Below, one piece after another: positions 10,400 through 22,908 of a stretch of DNA of 64,000 nucleotides; the stretch's first letter is position 1; every line of letters starts with the position of its first letter. The notes beneath the pieces are model-generated. The model was not told the DNA's origin and did not search any database. It saw only the letters and a list, made by a program, of their open reading frames with translations. The translations under genes and the position numbers were made by a program. The DNA comes from Rostrohypoxylon terebratum (lineage: Eukaryota; Ascomycota; Sordariomycetes; Xylariales; Hypoxylaceae), in the NCBI GenBank assembly GCA_022497145.1, contig MU385868.1, forward strand, positions 248,001 through 312,000, given 5' to 3'.

Positions 10400-12082
10400 A
10401 TGGAGTTCTTCCGCTCCGACGCTTTCGCCTCCCAAGCCCGGCACCTCATGGGCCAGCACCACGTCACTGGTCTCGCCGTCGCAGTCATCCAAGATGATGA
10501 GATCGCTTCAGCAGGCTACGGATATGAGTCCCTCGAATCTAAAAAGCAGTGTACGGCAGACACGCTATTCGACATAGCCTCATGTTCCAAGTCGATGACC
10601 GCAGCCTCAGTCGCACTGCTCGTCGAGGACAACGAGAAGTATCCGGAGGTGCAGTGGGATGCGACGATGTCGAGCCTGCTTCCCGAAGACTTCGTGATGC
10701 CCGACCCGGAGGACACCAAACGGGTTACCATCGACGACGTGCTAAGCCACACGACCGGAATGGCCGAGTACTAGGTCCCCCTCCTCAATTCTTGATCGCG
10801 TAGTAGTGACTAATTCGATGGGCTTAGTCACGAAATCGCAATCTTGGGCTCTAAATCAGAACACACAGACACCCCGCGTTCGATAACGCGGAATCTGCGA
10901 AACCTGCCCATGGCGCACAAGCATCGCGCGAAATGGGAGTATTGCAACATTATGTACAGCGCGGCGGCGCACTTGGTCTCGGAGAAAAGCGGACAGAGTT
11001 TCAACGATTTCCTCGAGGAGCGCATCTTCCGGCCCCTCAACATGACTTCGACAAGCCTCCAGCCCGCAAGCGCGATTGCCAAGGGGTTTGGCGATCGGCT
11101 TGCGCGGGGCCACGCCTGGATTGAGGACGATGAGAAGTATATCGAGTTTCCGCAGCTGACGTCTGTTGAAGGCGAGGGAGCGGGTTGCGTGATCTCCAGC
11201 GCGAATGATCTCATAAAGTGGGTTAAGGCACTGCTGAACCGCGAGGGCCCGATTAGCGAGAAAGTGTACAGGGGCCTCACGCGGATACGGGCTATCAGCG
11301 ATCCGGAGAACAAGTACTCGAGGCGGTTCGAGTCGGCGGAGGTGTACGCGGCGGGTATGGAAATGTACTGGTACCGAGGATACAACATTATAAGCCACTA
11401 CGGCGGCGTCCCCGGGTTCCGGAGCCGGTTCTTCTTCATCCCTGAGATGAACTTCGGGGCTTGTTTCATGGGCAACTCGGCTGATAGCGTGAACACTCCG
11501 CTGTCGAGACAGCTGATAAACGCGGTGCTGAATTTACCACCGGTGCCGCGGCCGCTGCCGAGGAAGGACAATAGAAAGACGAAGAAAACGCCGAAACCAA
11601 CCCAAGATCTCGCCATCCGTCTAAAAGATCAGTCAGCAGGCGAACCCGGCACCACGCCCGACGAAGTCAAGGACGAGAAACCCCAGGACCAAATCACAGC
11701 AGAAGGTCCTCAGAAGCCCAAACCCAAGAACCCGCCCCAGCCCCAGAAAGAGAAAAAGCCACGCCCGCAGACAAAACCCCTGAGCGACTACGTGGGAAAT
11801 TACTGGCATCCGGGGTACCGCCGACTGACGGTCACGACCAAGGACGACCAGCTCTTCATCGACGGCGCGGACCGGTCGTACTACGGCGTCACGCTGACGT
11901 TCGAGCACGTCTCCAACCAGACCAAGTACACGGCGTGTCTCCGCTACCACAACGAGCCGTACGACGAGCGCATCCGGGCCGAGTTCGTGTTTGACGAGAG
12001 CGGGCGGGCGGTCAAGATGGGGTTGAAGCTGGAGCCGGTATTGAAACACTTGATCTGGTTCGAGTTGGAGAAGGATACGTGA
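10400..12082 (+). CDS. Beta-lactamase/transpeptidase-like serine hydrolase
   Basis: Two exons, 10400-10767 and 10828-12082, joined across a 60-nt intron with a GACTAAT branch site; the product is 540 residues. The start is in good context (CACCATGG). It carries the class C beta-lactamase/esterase signatures: the nucleophile motif S61-C-S-K64 (ASCSKSMTAA) and the second motif Y161-C-N163, with LSHTTGMADHE across the intron as in fungal relatives. No signal peptide is visible, so a cytosolic location is likely. Between the catalytic domain and a C-terminal beta-rich domain (about residues 420-540) lies an 80-residue linker rich in Pro, Lys and Gln. Family members are esterases, peptidases or secondary-metabolite hydrolases; the substrate is not predictable here. 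Without the intron a TAG at 10773 would stop the protein. Confidence 0.9.
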
Positions 12083-12404
12083 TAGAGAGTACCTACCTAG
12101 GTCCTAGGTATGTAAGAGGTTGTTGATTCGGGCTTGATATTTGGAGACTCGTTCGCTTGTAGTTCAGCATTTACATGTTCATTGATGGAAAGTACGCAGG
12201 TGGGAATAACAAACTATAGCGGACTTCATTCTAAAAGCAGATTCGTGGCTGAGTACATTGTTGTGTCGCCATCTTCTATGATGGATGTCAATATTCCTCT
12301 AATTCTTCGATCCGGCCATTGAGCTCCCTGTTCTCTCTTTTCAATTCGTTATTCTTCTTTGACTCTTTATCTAATTTGGTAGACAGATTGTTGATTTGGG
12401 CTGT
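12083..12404. other. Short convergent intergenic region with a palindromic element
   Basis: It separates the 3' ends of the serine hydrolase and BTB genes. The palindromic element ACCTAGGTCCTAGGTA sits at 12095-12110, just after the hydrolase stop codon. No other feature was recognised. Confidence 0.6.
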
Positions 12405-13178
12405 TTAGACGGCCGTCTCGTTGTCAAGACGTTTCGTCACTGACTTCAGAACGTCGGAGCAAAAGTCGTGGCATTCGTCGCGCAATGTTTGCATGTTCGG
12501 ATGGAGGAACATGGATTCGCTCTTAAGCGCTACGTACCCCGAAACAAGGCCTCTTAGGTCGTCGGGAGACTCGGTGTTCTCATAGGTAAGTCTCACGAGC
12601 TTCTCAATGGCCGGAATCGAGTCCCAGGTATCCTTGAAAATACTGTAAAGGATGTCATGGAGGTAGAAACATGCCAATGGTCGTAAACCGGCGACGTCGT
12701 ATCTGTCAGCAATGACATACATATTGGCATGTTGAAGAAGAGTCTCAGTCCAGTCTTTACTACCCAGATTACTGTTGTAGCGAGGCCTATTGATGAAGAA
12801 CCCAGGCGATTGACCATACTCCTTGGCTAAGGACCTGATAGTTGTCTCCTTATGCGTATCGAAAAGGTCTATGAGTGGCTTTCTCCAATGGGAATATCTA
12901 TATTGAGGCTCAGCACTGCCCTCTGGCCTGACGGGTAGCTCGGGAGGGTCACTGTCGGGGACGGGCACTCTGTAGTCGCGGGAATATGCATATTCACAGA
13001 GTCTTGCAAAATCGTCTTCGTTGATATCAGCTAGCACAGCAGTACCCTCGATTGCCTCATTCATTGATCCTGCAATGAGAGCTCGTAGCACAGGAGAAAT
13101 TTCGGTCAACGCGTTTGTGTGCACAAAGAATTCTCTGCGGTTGGGTCCGACGACAAATTTGAATGGCATTGATGCCAT
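12405..13178 (-). CDS. BTB/POZ domain protein
   Basis: A 257-residue protein. The N-terminal 80 residues match a fungal BTB domain: FVVGPNRREFFVHTNALTEI, then SPVLRALIAGSMNEAIEG, then DINEDDFARLCEYAYSRDY. The middle has a variable acidic/proline segment (PVPDSDPPELP), and the C-terminal part is helical with YVIADRYDVAGLRPLACFYL, the BACK-like segment usual in these proteins. BTB domains dimerise and in some cases bind cullin-3 ligases; the fungal single-domain proteins are mostly uncharacterised. An in-frame TGA lies directly before the ATG, which fixes the start. An intron in the 5' untranslated region is likely. Confidence 0.88.
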   Translation of the reverse strand: MASMPFKFVVGPNRREFFVHTNALTEISPVLRALIAGSMNEAIEGTAVLADINEDDFARLCEYAYSRDYRVPVPDSDPPELPVRPEGSAEPQYRYSHWRKPLIDLFDTHKETTIRSLAKEYGQSPGFFINRPRYNSNLGSKDWTETLLQHANMYVIADRYDVAGLRPLACFYLHDILYSIFKDTWDSIPAIEKLVRLTYENTESPDDLRGLVSGYVALKSESMFLHPNMQTLRDECHDFCSDVLKSVTKRLDNETAV

Positions 13179-13182
13179 TCAA

Positions 13183-13246
13183 CTGAATGTATGTCAGCAG
13201 AGTATCAGAATAGAACGATGTTTAGATAAGTAGATAGGCAACTTAC
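13183..13246 (-). other. Probable 5' UTR intron of the BTB gene
   Basis: On the minus strand a GTAAGT donor (13246-13241), a CTGAC branch site and a CAG acceptor (13183) define a 64-nt intron ending four bases before the BTB start codon. The exon upstream contains a short open frame starting at ATG 13282 (MAAPSRVLPMQ), which after splicing runs into TGA immediately before the main ATG. It would therefore act as an upstream ORF. Confidence 0.55.
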
Positions 13247-13247
13247 T

Positions 13248-15422
13248 CTTGCATAGGTAGGACCCTCGAAGGTGCAGCCATGATTTCGATGTTATGATGT
13301 TGAACTGAGTATTTTCGTCAGCGTCATTGTTCTCAGGAAGTAGGATGAGTAGAAAGATGCCTTGAGTAAAGAATATAAAGTTGGTATCACTGTGTCATCA
13401 ACATGTAACATAGGCACCTACCTAGACTTCGAGGATAGTTTGTTAGAGAAAAGTATAATGACTTCGATTAGCATAAATGAAAATATTTCGTGTCCTAATT
13501 ATATTCTGCAGGCAGCCGCACTGATAACCCATTAATAAGTGAGTCATGTTTTCTATCACATATAATACATAGGTACATGTACGCACCCATATTCACCTAC
13601 ATTGCAGCGCTTTGATCAGAAAATAACCTGGATTAACGGTTGACAATTTTTCCTATACTTCATATCAAATGAACACGATAGGCCTGACAGAATCACTATA
13701 CATAAGATAGGCCAGGGGTACCTAGGCAACAACGAAGTTTTATACTCTATTGCTCCTGATTCATAAGCCATTAATGTGAATGAAAATTTACCTTTGAATC
13801 TGCCCCCTGCCCCTGACAGTGTGCCAGCGTAAGGTGCCATATTAGAGAGGGTTTAGGATAATGGAATAGCAAACTCACCAGGCAAACCTCACATCCCATC
13901 TTCTATTCAAAGACCTTGGTATAATACCCACGTGAAGCCACCTACGACACGCGCGCATTAGCATGTGTAACACCCCCTTCACGGAGCCGCCACCGTCCCC
14001 AACCACCTCACGATCGACAATACATCTCCGGAGAGCTTGCAAACAAACATAAATGTTTGACACTGCACTTACCTGTGAGCCTCAGCCTTATCCATTCATT
14101 ACATTCATACATGGATGCCTCCAATTCCCAATCCACCAAACCCGCCTCCCCACTTAAACCACGAAAAAAAAGGGGGGAAAAGGGGTTAACTTCCCCGCTA
14201 CCCCAATAACCCCGCTATCCGCGCACCCCCCCATCCGTGCGACGCAACCCGTCTTGGCGAATACGCCTCCCCCCCCTCCCTCCGAGCCCGCGCGACCAAT
14301 TCGGCACGCCCGCCAAGCCCAACCTTAATACCCCCTTCCCTCTCCATAACTCGAAACGACTGGTTCCTGATGACTGACGCTCCCTTTCTCTCCAGGTCGA
14401 AGGTGTAGCAGCCCAGAGCGCTCGACGCCCTTTGTTTGGCGACACGTATACGCGTCGATACCTACCTTAGGTACCTACCTACCTACCTACTTACCTACCC
14501 GCCTACGAGCGGCATCCCACCGTGCCCCAATCCTGCCGAAACGGATGTAACCTATATCTCAATATAGTAAGCATCATTCATTCAGTAACCGTCACTAGCA
14601 CGTAGAGAAACATGCCCTTAAAAAAAGCGGGAGGGAGAAGACCGATTGATTTTTGCAAGTGTTTGCACCAACGATACAAGTCTATTATGAGCCTTTGCTG
14701 ATGCTTCCTAACAGCACGATATGCATAATAATATGACTTTGGCCCTCCCCTGGCCGAAGAAGAAAAAATAGGTAAATAATAAGTCGACGGGCACTCCGTT
14801 CGGGTTTGACCTGTTTCGTACCCTTCCAGGCTACGCAGATCCCCTTTTGATAGTACACGAGATTTCCCACGCCCCTCCCTCCCCAAAAAAAGTCCGGGCA
14901 TGGCCGTCATCTTCTTTCGTCAACCCGTTTCCCTCCAATCCAATCATGCTGTTTAACCTGAACGCCGGAGAGGGGAGAAACCCGTGTTCTCCACATCCCC
15001 TTCCCATGAGATAAAATGACAAAAAATGTGTATAAATGCTACCAACCCCCCCAACAGGTCCGTTGCGCCAGGCGGCTTTTATACCAAAGTTTCAAAATGC
15101 GGGCCACAAATGAGAACGACGTATGCTAGGTGTCGTAGGCTAGTCGGATGCGTAGTAAGATAGGTACATGGCGCTTTCGAAATCGTGGGTTGACGTGTTT
15201 CTGTCGCGGTGATTGGAAATAGTATTAGACAAATGAGAATCAGTAATACGTCGTCCGTCATGATCTTGAAGTCAGATAAATGTCCGGCCGATGCGTAGTA
15301 AATGCTAGGGTATATAATCCGTTACGTCTAATTAGTGGACGGCGTAGGGTTCGTCGTCTTGTAGGTTGTGTAGGTTGTATCGGTTGTATCGGTTGTGTTG
15401 ATAAAAGGTTGGCAAAATATAA
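13248..15422. other. Gene-free intergenic region with a tetranucleotide repeat
   Basis: About 2.2 kb, AT-rich at first and C-rich around 14200-14360 with runs of C. A degenerate (ACCT)n microsatellite is at 14461-14500. Open frames here are low-complexity and unconvincing. It contains the BTB promoter and the PNG1 3' region. Confidence 0.5.
15361..15402. repeat. 10-bp tandem repeat (GGTTGTATCG-type)
   Basis: About four imperfect copies of a 10-base unit (GGTTGTGTAG, GGTTGTATCG, GGTTGTATCG, GGTTGTGTTG) lie just downstream of the PNG1 stop codon, probably in its 3' untranslated region. Confidence 0.75.
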
Positions 15423-16918
15423 TTATTGTCTAGGCGGGTTTCTCGGGTCTTGGAATTGTTGGTTACGTCGCCCATTCTCTCCGCGAGCGGCAACCCATTC
15501 CGCATTCCCACTCTGTCGGGCCGGTTGTTCGGCAGGAAGCTTCTGGTCCTCGTTAGAAGAGCCGGAGGGCCGACTAGCAGTAGGTGCCGTGGTAGATGGT
15601 CCCGGAACAGGAACCATGCGTGTGACTGCCTGGGCGATTGAAGCGACGACATAGCCTCGAAGTTCGCGATCCTCCCTAGAATCTTCCTTCTCTAATCGGA
15701 ATCGCTCTTCTTTACTCATGTTGGCGCGTCGGATGTTCTTGATCTCCTGCATAATATAGAGCATAACTTCTTCCGGGCATTTGTTCCTCTCCAGCGCATG
15801 CTCACTCTTGCGCACATATCGGCGAGTGACATCGGTAGCACCATCTATGCTGAAAGCGATACAGTAAGACATCTGCTTGCCCCAACCATCAGTGTACAGT
15901 CGAGGGTTATCCCAAGCTTCCTCGCACGCGTCGACGTGGATCCACCGCTGCTTGTGCTCCGAGTAGACCTCCGTCCATACATGATCTTCAGCGTTCCAGA
16001 CCCAGCGCACACGACTACCGACTGCGCGGCAAAGCATAGAGAAGCAGTTAGCCCACTCGCCGCATCTGCCGCGTCTCGTCTGTAGTAGCCGCCAGACATC
16101 GCTGTATCGGGGGAATCGCTCGAAAGCCCGGCACGCCTGGTTAGAGCACTCGTATAATTCTACCCGTAGCGCTCCGCAGGCACTCTCTTCGGGCGTCGGT
16201 TGCGTCCTGCCTCTCGCCACGGTCGGCGACATGCAAACGGGGCAAGGCGGGTTGTTGACCCAGCTGAAGAATGATCGCTTGAACCACCTATAGAATGGAA
16301 CGTTAGAAATTCATATCAATCGATTGAGGAAACCGGATAAAAATGAGTGAACTCGGCTCACCTTAATAATGCCCGAATCACGCAATCTTGGTAGCCCCAA
16401 TCAGGTTTTCGTCCGTCGCCCATACTATCAGCCTGAGCTCGTAGTACTTGGGATTCCTCTTCTGCTTCGCTATATATTCTTTCCAAAGGGATAACTTGAA
16501 GCGCTTCGTCAAGAAGACCAGGGTTCTCGTACTTTGTTGGTGTTAGTGACAAGGACACGAGCAAGCTACGAAATTGCTGCGAATCTCGGTCATGGGGAGC
16601 GGGTGGCGTCGGGATCTTCGGTAGATTCTTTAACGAGGAATATGATGGTGGTGCGGCGGGAGAGTGATGGCTATGACCGTGTGATGTCGATGGTCTGCCA
16701 CCGCCGGACTGCGATGCCGACTGTGCTTGGAGGTTAGCCGACGATGCTTGTTGTCGAGGGCCAGAAGAGTCTAGACGTGATCGATTCGCTCGCGACTGTT
16801 CAAATTCGTTTAATCGTTTCGATCTTAATAGTTGTTCGAATTGAATCCGTAAATCTCGAGCCCACTCCTCTCCATAATCACCCCGGTTACCCCCAGGACC
16901 GTCGCTACGGCCTGCCAT
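15423..16918 (-). CDS. PNG1: Peptide:N-glycanase (transglutaminase-fold), PNG1
   Basis: Two exons, 16918-16362 and 16287-15423, with a 74-nt GTGAGC intron; 473 residues. PNGase removes N-glycans from misfolded glycoproteins in the cytosol during ER-associated degradation. The N-terminal 150 residues are low-complexity (Ser, Gln, His). The core shows the zinc site (C201-x-x-C204 and C233-x4-C238) and an apparently complete transglutaminase-type triad: Cys261 in GRCGEWANCF, His288 in AEDHVWTEV and Asp305 in IHVDACEEAW. Downstream AFSIDGATDVTRRYV is also typical. The C-terminal tail is disordered. From memory, Neurospora PNG1 was reported to lack a functional catalytic triad, so the intact residues here are of interest. 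The upstream neighbour is a long gene-poor region. Confidence 0.95.
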
Positions 16919-17688
16919 TATGATGTCTTTCGTCTAACCGTCAACCGACGGGATAATTCGAGATCAATGTTACTAGGTTGCTGTCACAACGTATATTCTG
17001 ATGTTCAATATTGAACCGACTGGGCTGTCGGTTAGGATATGCTGGATTATTAGATTCGAGCGAAGATTAAGCCAACCCTTGATTACGCGGAGACGGGCGA
17101 TTAGAATTCGTCAGCAAATTGGAATGCTGATGATGATGTGGACTCGGCGACCCCTTTCCCCAAAAAAAAAAAATCAATCGCCACCAAAGCGCGAGGGGTT
17201 CGTTTCGTCGAACAAGACAAGATCGGCAGCGGCAGTCAATCAATCCCCCATAATCATCGATGGCTCAACATTCATTCGTGTGTCGTTTCCTCTAATCGTG
17301 TCGTACTATAGTGTAATCCTCCTCGTCTATCCTCTTCGAGCGATCCTATACACAAGAGATGTGTCCCCTTTTTCGCCGTCGCGCAGTCGAAGTCGAATAA
17401 AAAAAAAGAGCGGATGACGGACTTGGTCAACGTCGACTACCTTGGATATAGAGAGTTGTCGCTATCTTTGTCACTATTATTGGCGCTGTTGTCGTCGTGG
17501 TTCCTCGACAAGAGTGGACGAGACAATGTCACGTATAGGCGGCAGGGAGAAGCGAGACGAGAAATCGGAGAGCGGGAAGATGGATGGGTAAGTACAGATT
17601 ATTAGGTACGGACACACAGGGTATAGGACCTCGATTAGGTCGAAGGATGGATTAGATAGGTTTGTAGCCTAGTCCTAGTCTTAGTCCT

Positions 17689-17723
17689 GGTTGTGTGGTT
17701 GTGTGGTTGTGTGGTTGTGTGTT
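17689..17723. repeat. 8-bp tandem repeat (GGTTGTGT)n
   Basis: About four perfect copies of an 8-base unit occur in tandem. No coding role is apparent. Confidence 0.85.
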
Positions 17724-17876
17724 GCTTGGAAGTACGTGTTGTGTGGATGGGGATTATGAATCTACAACCGTACTCTTTCGTAAGTGTCGAAGAGTGTAAA
17801 AGTGGTTGAAGTGGTGGGGGCGTGTGTGGGCGTTGGCGTTCACAAGGAGTGCAATAATAAGTAGGTAGGTAGTGTT

Positions 17877-17911
17877 ATGTGCAATGTGCAATGTGCAATG
17901 TGTAATGTGCA
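17877..17911. repeat. 7-bp tandem repeat (ATGTGCA)n
   Basis: About five copies of a 7-base unit, the fourth with one change (ATGTGTA). Confidence 0.85.
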
Positions 17912-18600
17912 GACGGTGCAGATGGTGCAGGATGTGTGCAAGGTAGCCCGTCACGGTTTGTAAGGTTGTGAGGTTGTAAGGTTGTTAGGTTCCAGGTTGT
18001 TAGTGAATGGATGATGGCTGATGGCTGATGGGAAACGGAATGATGGAGATGAGAGAGGCGATAGGCAGTGGAGCGGGATTCGTTGTATCCGTTGTAAGTG
18101 GCAGAAGTGCGTTGCGTAGTCGTAGTCCCGGATAGGGATAGTTCAGGGCACATTGGTAAGAAAAGGTAAGAAAAAGAGAGGAAAAGGGAACGACCTGCTG
18201 CAGGGTTTGTCGTGGGCTGCGTAGGCCTTCTCCGCCCGCTACCAGCTAGGCACAAGCGTAATTGGTTCCTACCTTCCAATCCCCCCTGCAAATGTCTGTA
18301 AATGCTTGCAAAATGGCCTGCACTTTCCTGTACTAAATACAGTGCAGGTGCTAAAACGGGCTGCGCCGGTACAGTACTTTCGCATACAGCATACCTTCGA
18401 GGCAGAAAGCGCACTAGGGCGCAGAAGAGAAAGCGTGAACGCGCGTCTCCCAGACATTCTCCCCCAATCATCTAACACAGATTTGCCCATGCTGAGTGGG
18501 GTCAGAGCGAACTACCAAGGGTACCTGGGGTACTTTCTCAAAATACATGCGCTGTGGTTAGTACGTAGTTACTACTATTAGTATACCTAATATTTATTCT

Positions 18601-21600
18601 CTCTTGATTTTTTCCCTCTTTCCCATCCACCATCCACGTACCTTCTGGACCCCTTCATTTTACTAGATCGCATGCTTCTTATATTTTTTTCGTCATTTTT
18701 CTTTCTCATGATATATTGCTACGTAACCTAGCAGCCTAGGTAGTTACATAATACTACTACTGTAGACATCTTATCAAATCTTGGTAGACACGTGTATGTA
18801 TGGCGCACAGATACATATATCAGATATACATCATCATAGCCGTCTACTACTGTAAACCACCCATACTCCATACTCCACCCATGATCGCATAGTACGGCAT
18901 TGTACACTACACTCTTAGCTAATACCGTTTAGAGTTGCAAGTAACGTTGGCATTAGAATCAATTTACAGTTCCGTTCTGCATCCGAGATGTTGTAACCTT
19001 TTTTGTGGAGGCGATGACGAGGCGTGGCTTGCTGACCGTGGCTGAAACTAGGTCATCGATAGGCGGCCTGGGCAACTGGAACCACTTGCAGTTGAGTCAG
19101 TGAGGAACGGGCAGAACGGGCAAGTCTTCCAGATGTCTGGTAATCCCCAAATGTCTGCAGCGTCCGCGGAGACCGCAGCTTCTCTTCTACTATGGATGTA
19201 CATACAATACTAGCTTTGCACCGCCTCCAAGCATTTGTGGGTATTAGTTGTGTTACTTCCGGTCTTGGATTTTTCAAGGTTGTTCACTGGAGTCTGGCAG
19301 TCTGGCAGACTGCAGACTGGGCAAGAACGAAGTACTATGTAGCCAAGTACACCTGCATTGCATACCTAGACTCCTAGAGGCTAGTGGGATGCCAAGGTTC
19401 TAAGGTTGTTACCAGCTTCTCGATCCTCCCGAGATTTTTCTGTTTCATCACCATTCAATTGCCATTCCATTCGATTGCCGATTGATGTTCACTCCGATTT
19501 TCCCAAAACATCTATATTGATATGGATACCTAAAGAGAACGCGAATGCGGACTTGGCCGATACGTCTATGTCTACATAGTATGTCTAATATTGGCTTTGT
19601 CGCTCGATAGCCTCGAGCCTCGTCGTCATTGTTACCATTGTCCATTGTCCATTCGTTCATTGGCCTCCGCTCAATGACCGCAACGGCGCAACCACCTGAA
19701 CGGTTGAACCACGTACAACAACAACTACATTAAACTACAACAACTGTAATTGGTCCGATCTTTGAGCACGGATGCTCGAGATCCAACTGCAAGAGCTAAG
19801 CTGATTCAGTTAATCAATTCTGACTTCCAGCTTTGAAGTCATCGCTGCAAGTCTAAGCACCGATGTCACGTTCTTCGTCTTTCAGCCTCACCTCTGAATC
19901 AACTGTCAATGTGCCAATGTGTCAATGTCCCTCTAATGCTCAGACGGCTGATACCTAACACACTCGCACTTACGATACGACACAACGCCAGTCAACCGGC
20001 CTTTCGGTAACCCGAGAGGACCCCAAGGAATTCCAACTCCACGGCGCCACTGAAAACCTCGTCGGTCAACGCGGCGGCAAGGCGGTAAGCTTAAATTCAC
20101 TATTGTCACTCGACAATCTCCCGGCCCGACTACGCGAATAAGTTGTACGTGGATTAGCATTCCCACGTGTCGCACCGTGTCGGTCCAACAAGCTGTGAAG
20201 TAAGCTACAGGAAGCTGTGGGAAGCTGTGGGTTACTCAAAACTCATCCAAGCTCTGATTCTGATTCTAGAGCCTTGGAAGCTTTTTCTCTTGCATTTCTT
20301 CTGCATGGTGGATGGTGCGTGCGTACGTGCCCATGCAGCTTTGGTGTGTATGTCAGGTATGTCACCGTTGTTGTCACCGTTGGATCAAGCCGCAAAATGA
20401 CTGGTCAGTCTGTTCATCTCGTTCACGTCCACCACGACCACGGCATCTCACTTGTCTGGGATTACGTGAGAGATTGATAAAAAAAATGCCCTCAGAAATA
20501 CCCTTGGGATATCTTCAAAACCCCTCGCAATGCACTTTGCAAAATGCCCCGGCAGGCTTCAAACCTGGTCGCCGTCGATTACCCACTTTCGTCTTCACGT
20601 ATCGTGATAAATTCAGAATTCCAAATGTTCCAAATGCCCTCTTCAATTCTCGCACGTACGTATGACGATTGGTATGAGATTGCTGCGAGATATTGGCGGA
20701 GAGGCTGTCGATCACACGTGAATCTACCGCCTTGTGGTGTGTTTCTAGTTAGCTTCCCCTTTTTAGTGTCGAGGCTGATTGCGCGTCCCTCCCCCCCTCT
20801 TGGGAGACTTGCGTGTTTCTAGCCAATGACAGCTTTGCCACAGTTTTCGGACGTCGAATCCCACCATTCTTGTCCGGTGATTTGCTAAGCTAGTCATCTC
20901 TCTTCCTGGATAATGCTACGTTGCCTGCTTCGGCTCTTCATATATCCTCTCTACTTTGAGGCTTGGCAGTCCTTTCTAATTCGAGAATCTGCGGCTGACT
21001 TACACATATTACATACCTCACATACCTAACATACCTTGTAGTATGTACAGCACGTACGCTGTATGTATTGTACATGGTAGTTACGGGCGTATATCATGTA
21101 ACATGATCAAGATTCAAGGAAACTAGTGTAGACTGTAGAGTCCGGTCCGCATTGCATCGATCACGTCGAAATTGCCTCCTCGTCATTACCAGACCTCATA
21201 TACCCGAAACAAGGATGAATATTCCTTCTAGCCAAACCAGAGAGATCAGACGAACACCACGGCATGAAATGAAATCGCAATTACTACGATTAACGAAGAA
21301 ATATTGGGTATGCCCTGTGTTCGTACCAGCAGACGCCGTGTCTCTCGGATTGAGCCGACCAAGGCGGCCGAGACAACTCACCCGTCCACCGCCAAGAGAG
21401 GTTCGTCATCTATGTGGGTTTATGTAGGTACATCCTGTAACTAGGTATGCAGGTAGAAAAGTAGGTACTCTTAACCTGTTCAAGGTCCCGAGGCTTGCCG
21501 TCTAAGCGAATTTTGGTAATACATCTAAGGATTCTAGGACCTAGGACCTAGGTAGGTACAGATGTACAGATGTAGCTATTCCGCTACTTCGGCCAACATC

Positions 21601-22908
21601 ACAGTAGGTCACAGAACCTCCAGCCAGAAAGCAACGCGTTATTCCTTCCAACGCCCTGACAGTATTGTTCTAGCTGTATTATGCGCAACGCGGGATAGAC
21701 CGCAGTCTGAATATTAGTAGTAACTAATATTCGAGGACCTAGCCTGCTATGAGCTAAGTAGTATTATACAAGACTACAAGTAGGGGTATACGAGACTACG
21801 AGTAGGTAGTGCCAGTACCTAGTAGCGTCGAGTCGTCGACGCATCGAATTAACGCTTACACACTTACACATAGGCTCATTAAACAGGCTGACAGGGGACT
21901 GCGTCTGTCCTCCCCAGGACGCGCGTCTCTGCTTTCGGGCACGAAGCACACGGTCCTTGTCTAGTGGAGCCATCGCCCTAGGCCAGAAAAATCCCTGTCG
22001 ATCTCCAAATGACGGCATAAGATCGAAAATCCCCTGCTCGATATCACAGTAGCGGGTTGCGACCTCATAAGCTACTACGATGCACGCAAGCGTAGGGATC
22101 GTAATACAGTACGACTCCTCATAAAACAGCCTTGCTAGCCTCATCGTCCGTTGTCTAGTGACGCGCAGCGATACCAATTTTCGAGGCTATCACCTCCATA
22201 TCTTTACTCCGTTCCCAAGACCCAAGTAACCGGTCCAAATACCTTCGTCCATTCTCTTATATTTCGATGTTTGAAACGCCGAGCCTGGACCCTAGAAACC
22301 CCCATCATCTCTTATCTTGCTAACCTGGTTTACTCGCCCGCTCCAAGTCTAAACGATATCTCGCCAAGCCGTTTATATATGATATTATCTAGCGAGCCGC
22401 AATTGATTCACCACCTTCACCGCAACGTCTCCAACAGCTATATATGATAAGGCACCTTACTATTAACCAACCCCCAAAGGACCCCCATCTTGTCAACCCG
22501 CGCACACTTTTGAGGTATCGACCTAGGTCCTACGGTGAAATCAGTCCGGTTCGCTAGTTCGGGAAGACTTCGCAAACTTCCATAATATGTCTCGAATAAT
22601 CTAGTAAACATGTCGCGCAGTGGATAAAAGGGACATGTTCAATGTCATCGAAATCTGCTCTGTCGCCACTAGAATTAACCGTGGGTAATACTAGAAATTC
22701 ATCGCACTTATTTCCCCGAATTGGGAGAACAGAGCCACCGATGTGGATCGTACTCGAACACGACGACAAGGAACTGAGCCCTCAAGCCCACACGAGCTCG
22801 GCATATCCTATTCCAGAAAGACACCATCCCTTTCGCTGCGTACCTATTAGCTGCCTACTTAATATGGTACTAGGTGCGGTACTAGGTGTTAAGGGTAGCA
22901 CCCCATAA
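18601..22908. other. Gene desert, part 1
   Basis: No supported gene in 4.3 kb. Open frames are at most 137 codons and lack family resemblance. The best is a minus-strand frame at 21764-22177 containing YCITIPTLACIVVAYEVATR and FGDRQGFFWPRAMAPLDKDR, which reads like protein and may be a gene remnant, but has no recognised homologue. CTAGGACCTAGGACCTAGG at 21534-21552 and ACCTAGGTCCTA at 22521 belong to the dispersed palindrome family. Confidence 0.45.

Larger units (their letters stand above)
16919..18600. other. PNG1 upstream region with simple repeats
   Basis: It holds the PNG1 promoter and several short tandem repeats. A 198-codon minus-strand frame (17875-18471) crosses these repeats and has repeat-derived composition, so it is not called as a gene. 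Confidence 0.5.

Noticed and set aside
10828..11398. Two minus-strand frames of about 180 codons
   Set aside because: They are antisense shadows of exon 2 of the serine hydrolase, which carries catalytic motifs on the plus strand.
14215..14910. Two minus-strand frames in C-rich DNA
   Set aside because: The composition (Arg/Gly-rich, low complexity) follows from the C-rich tract and no motif is present.
17875..18471. A 198-codon minus-strand open frame
   Set aside because: It runs over 7-base and related tandem repeats, its C-terminal third is repeat-derived (His/Leu/Thr-rich), and it has no family resemblance.
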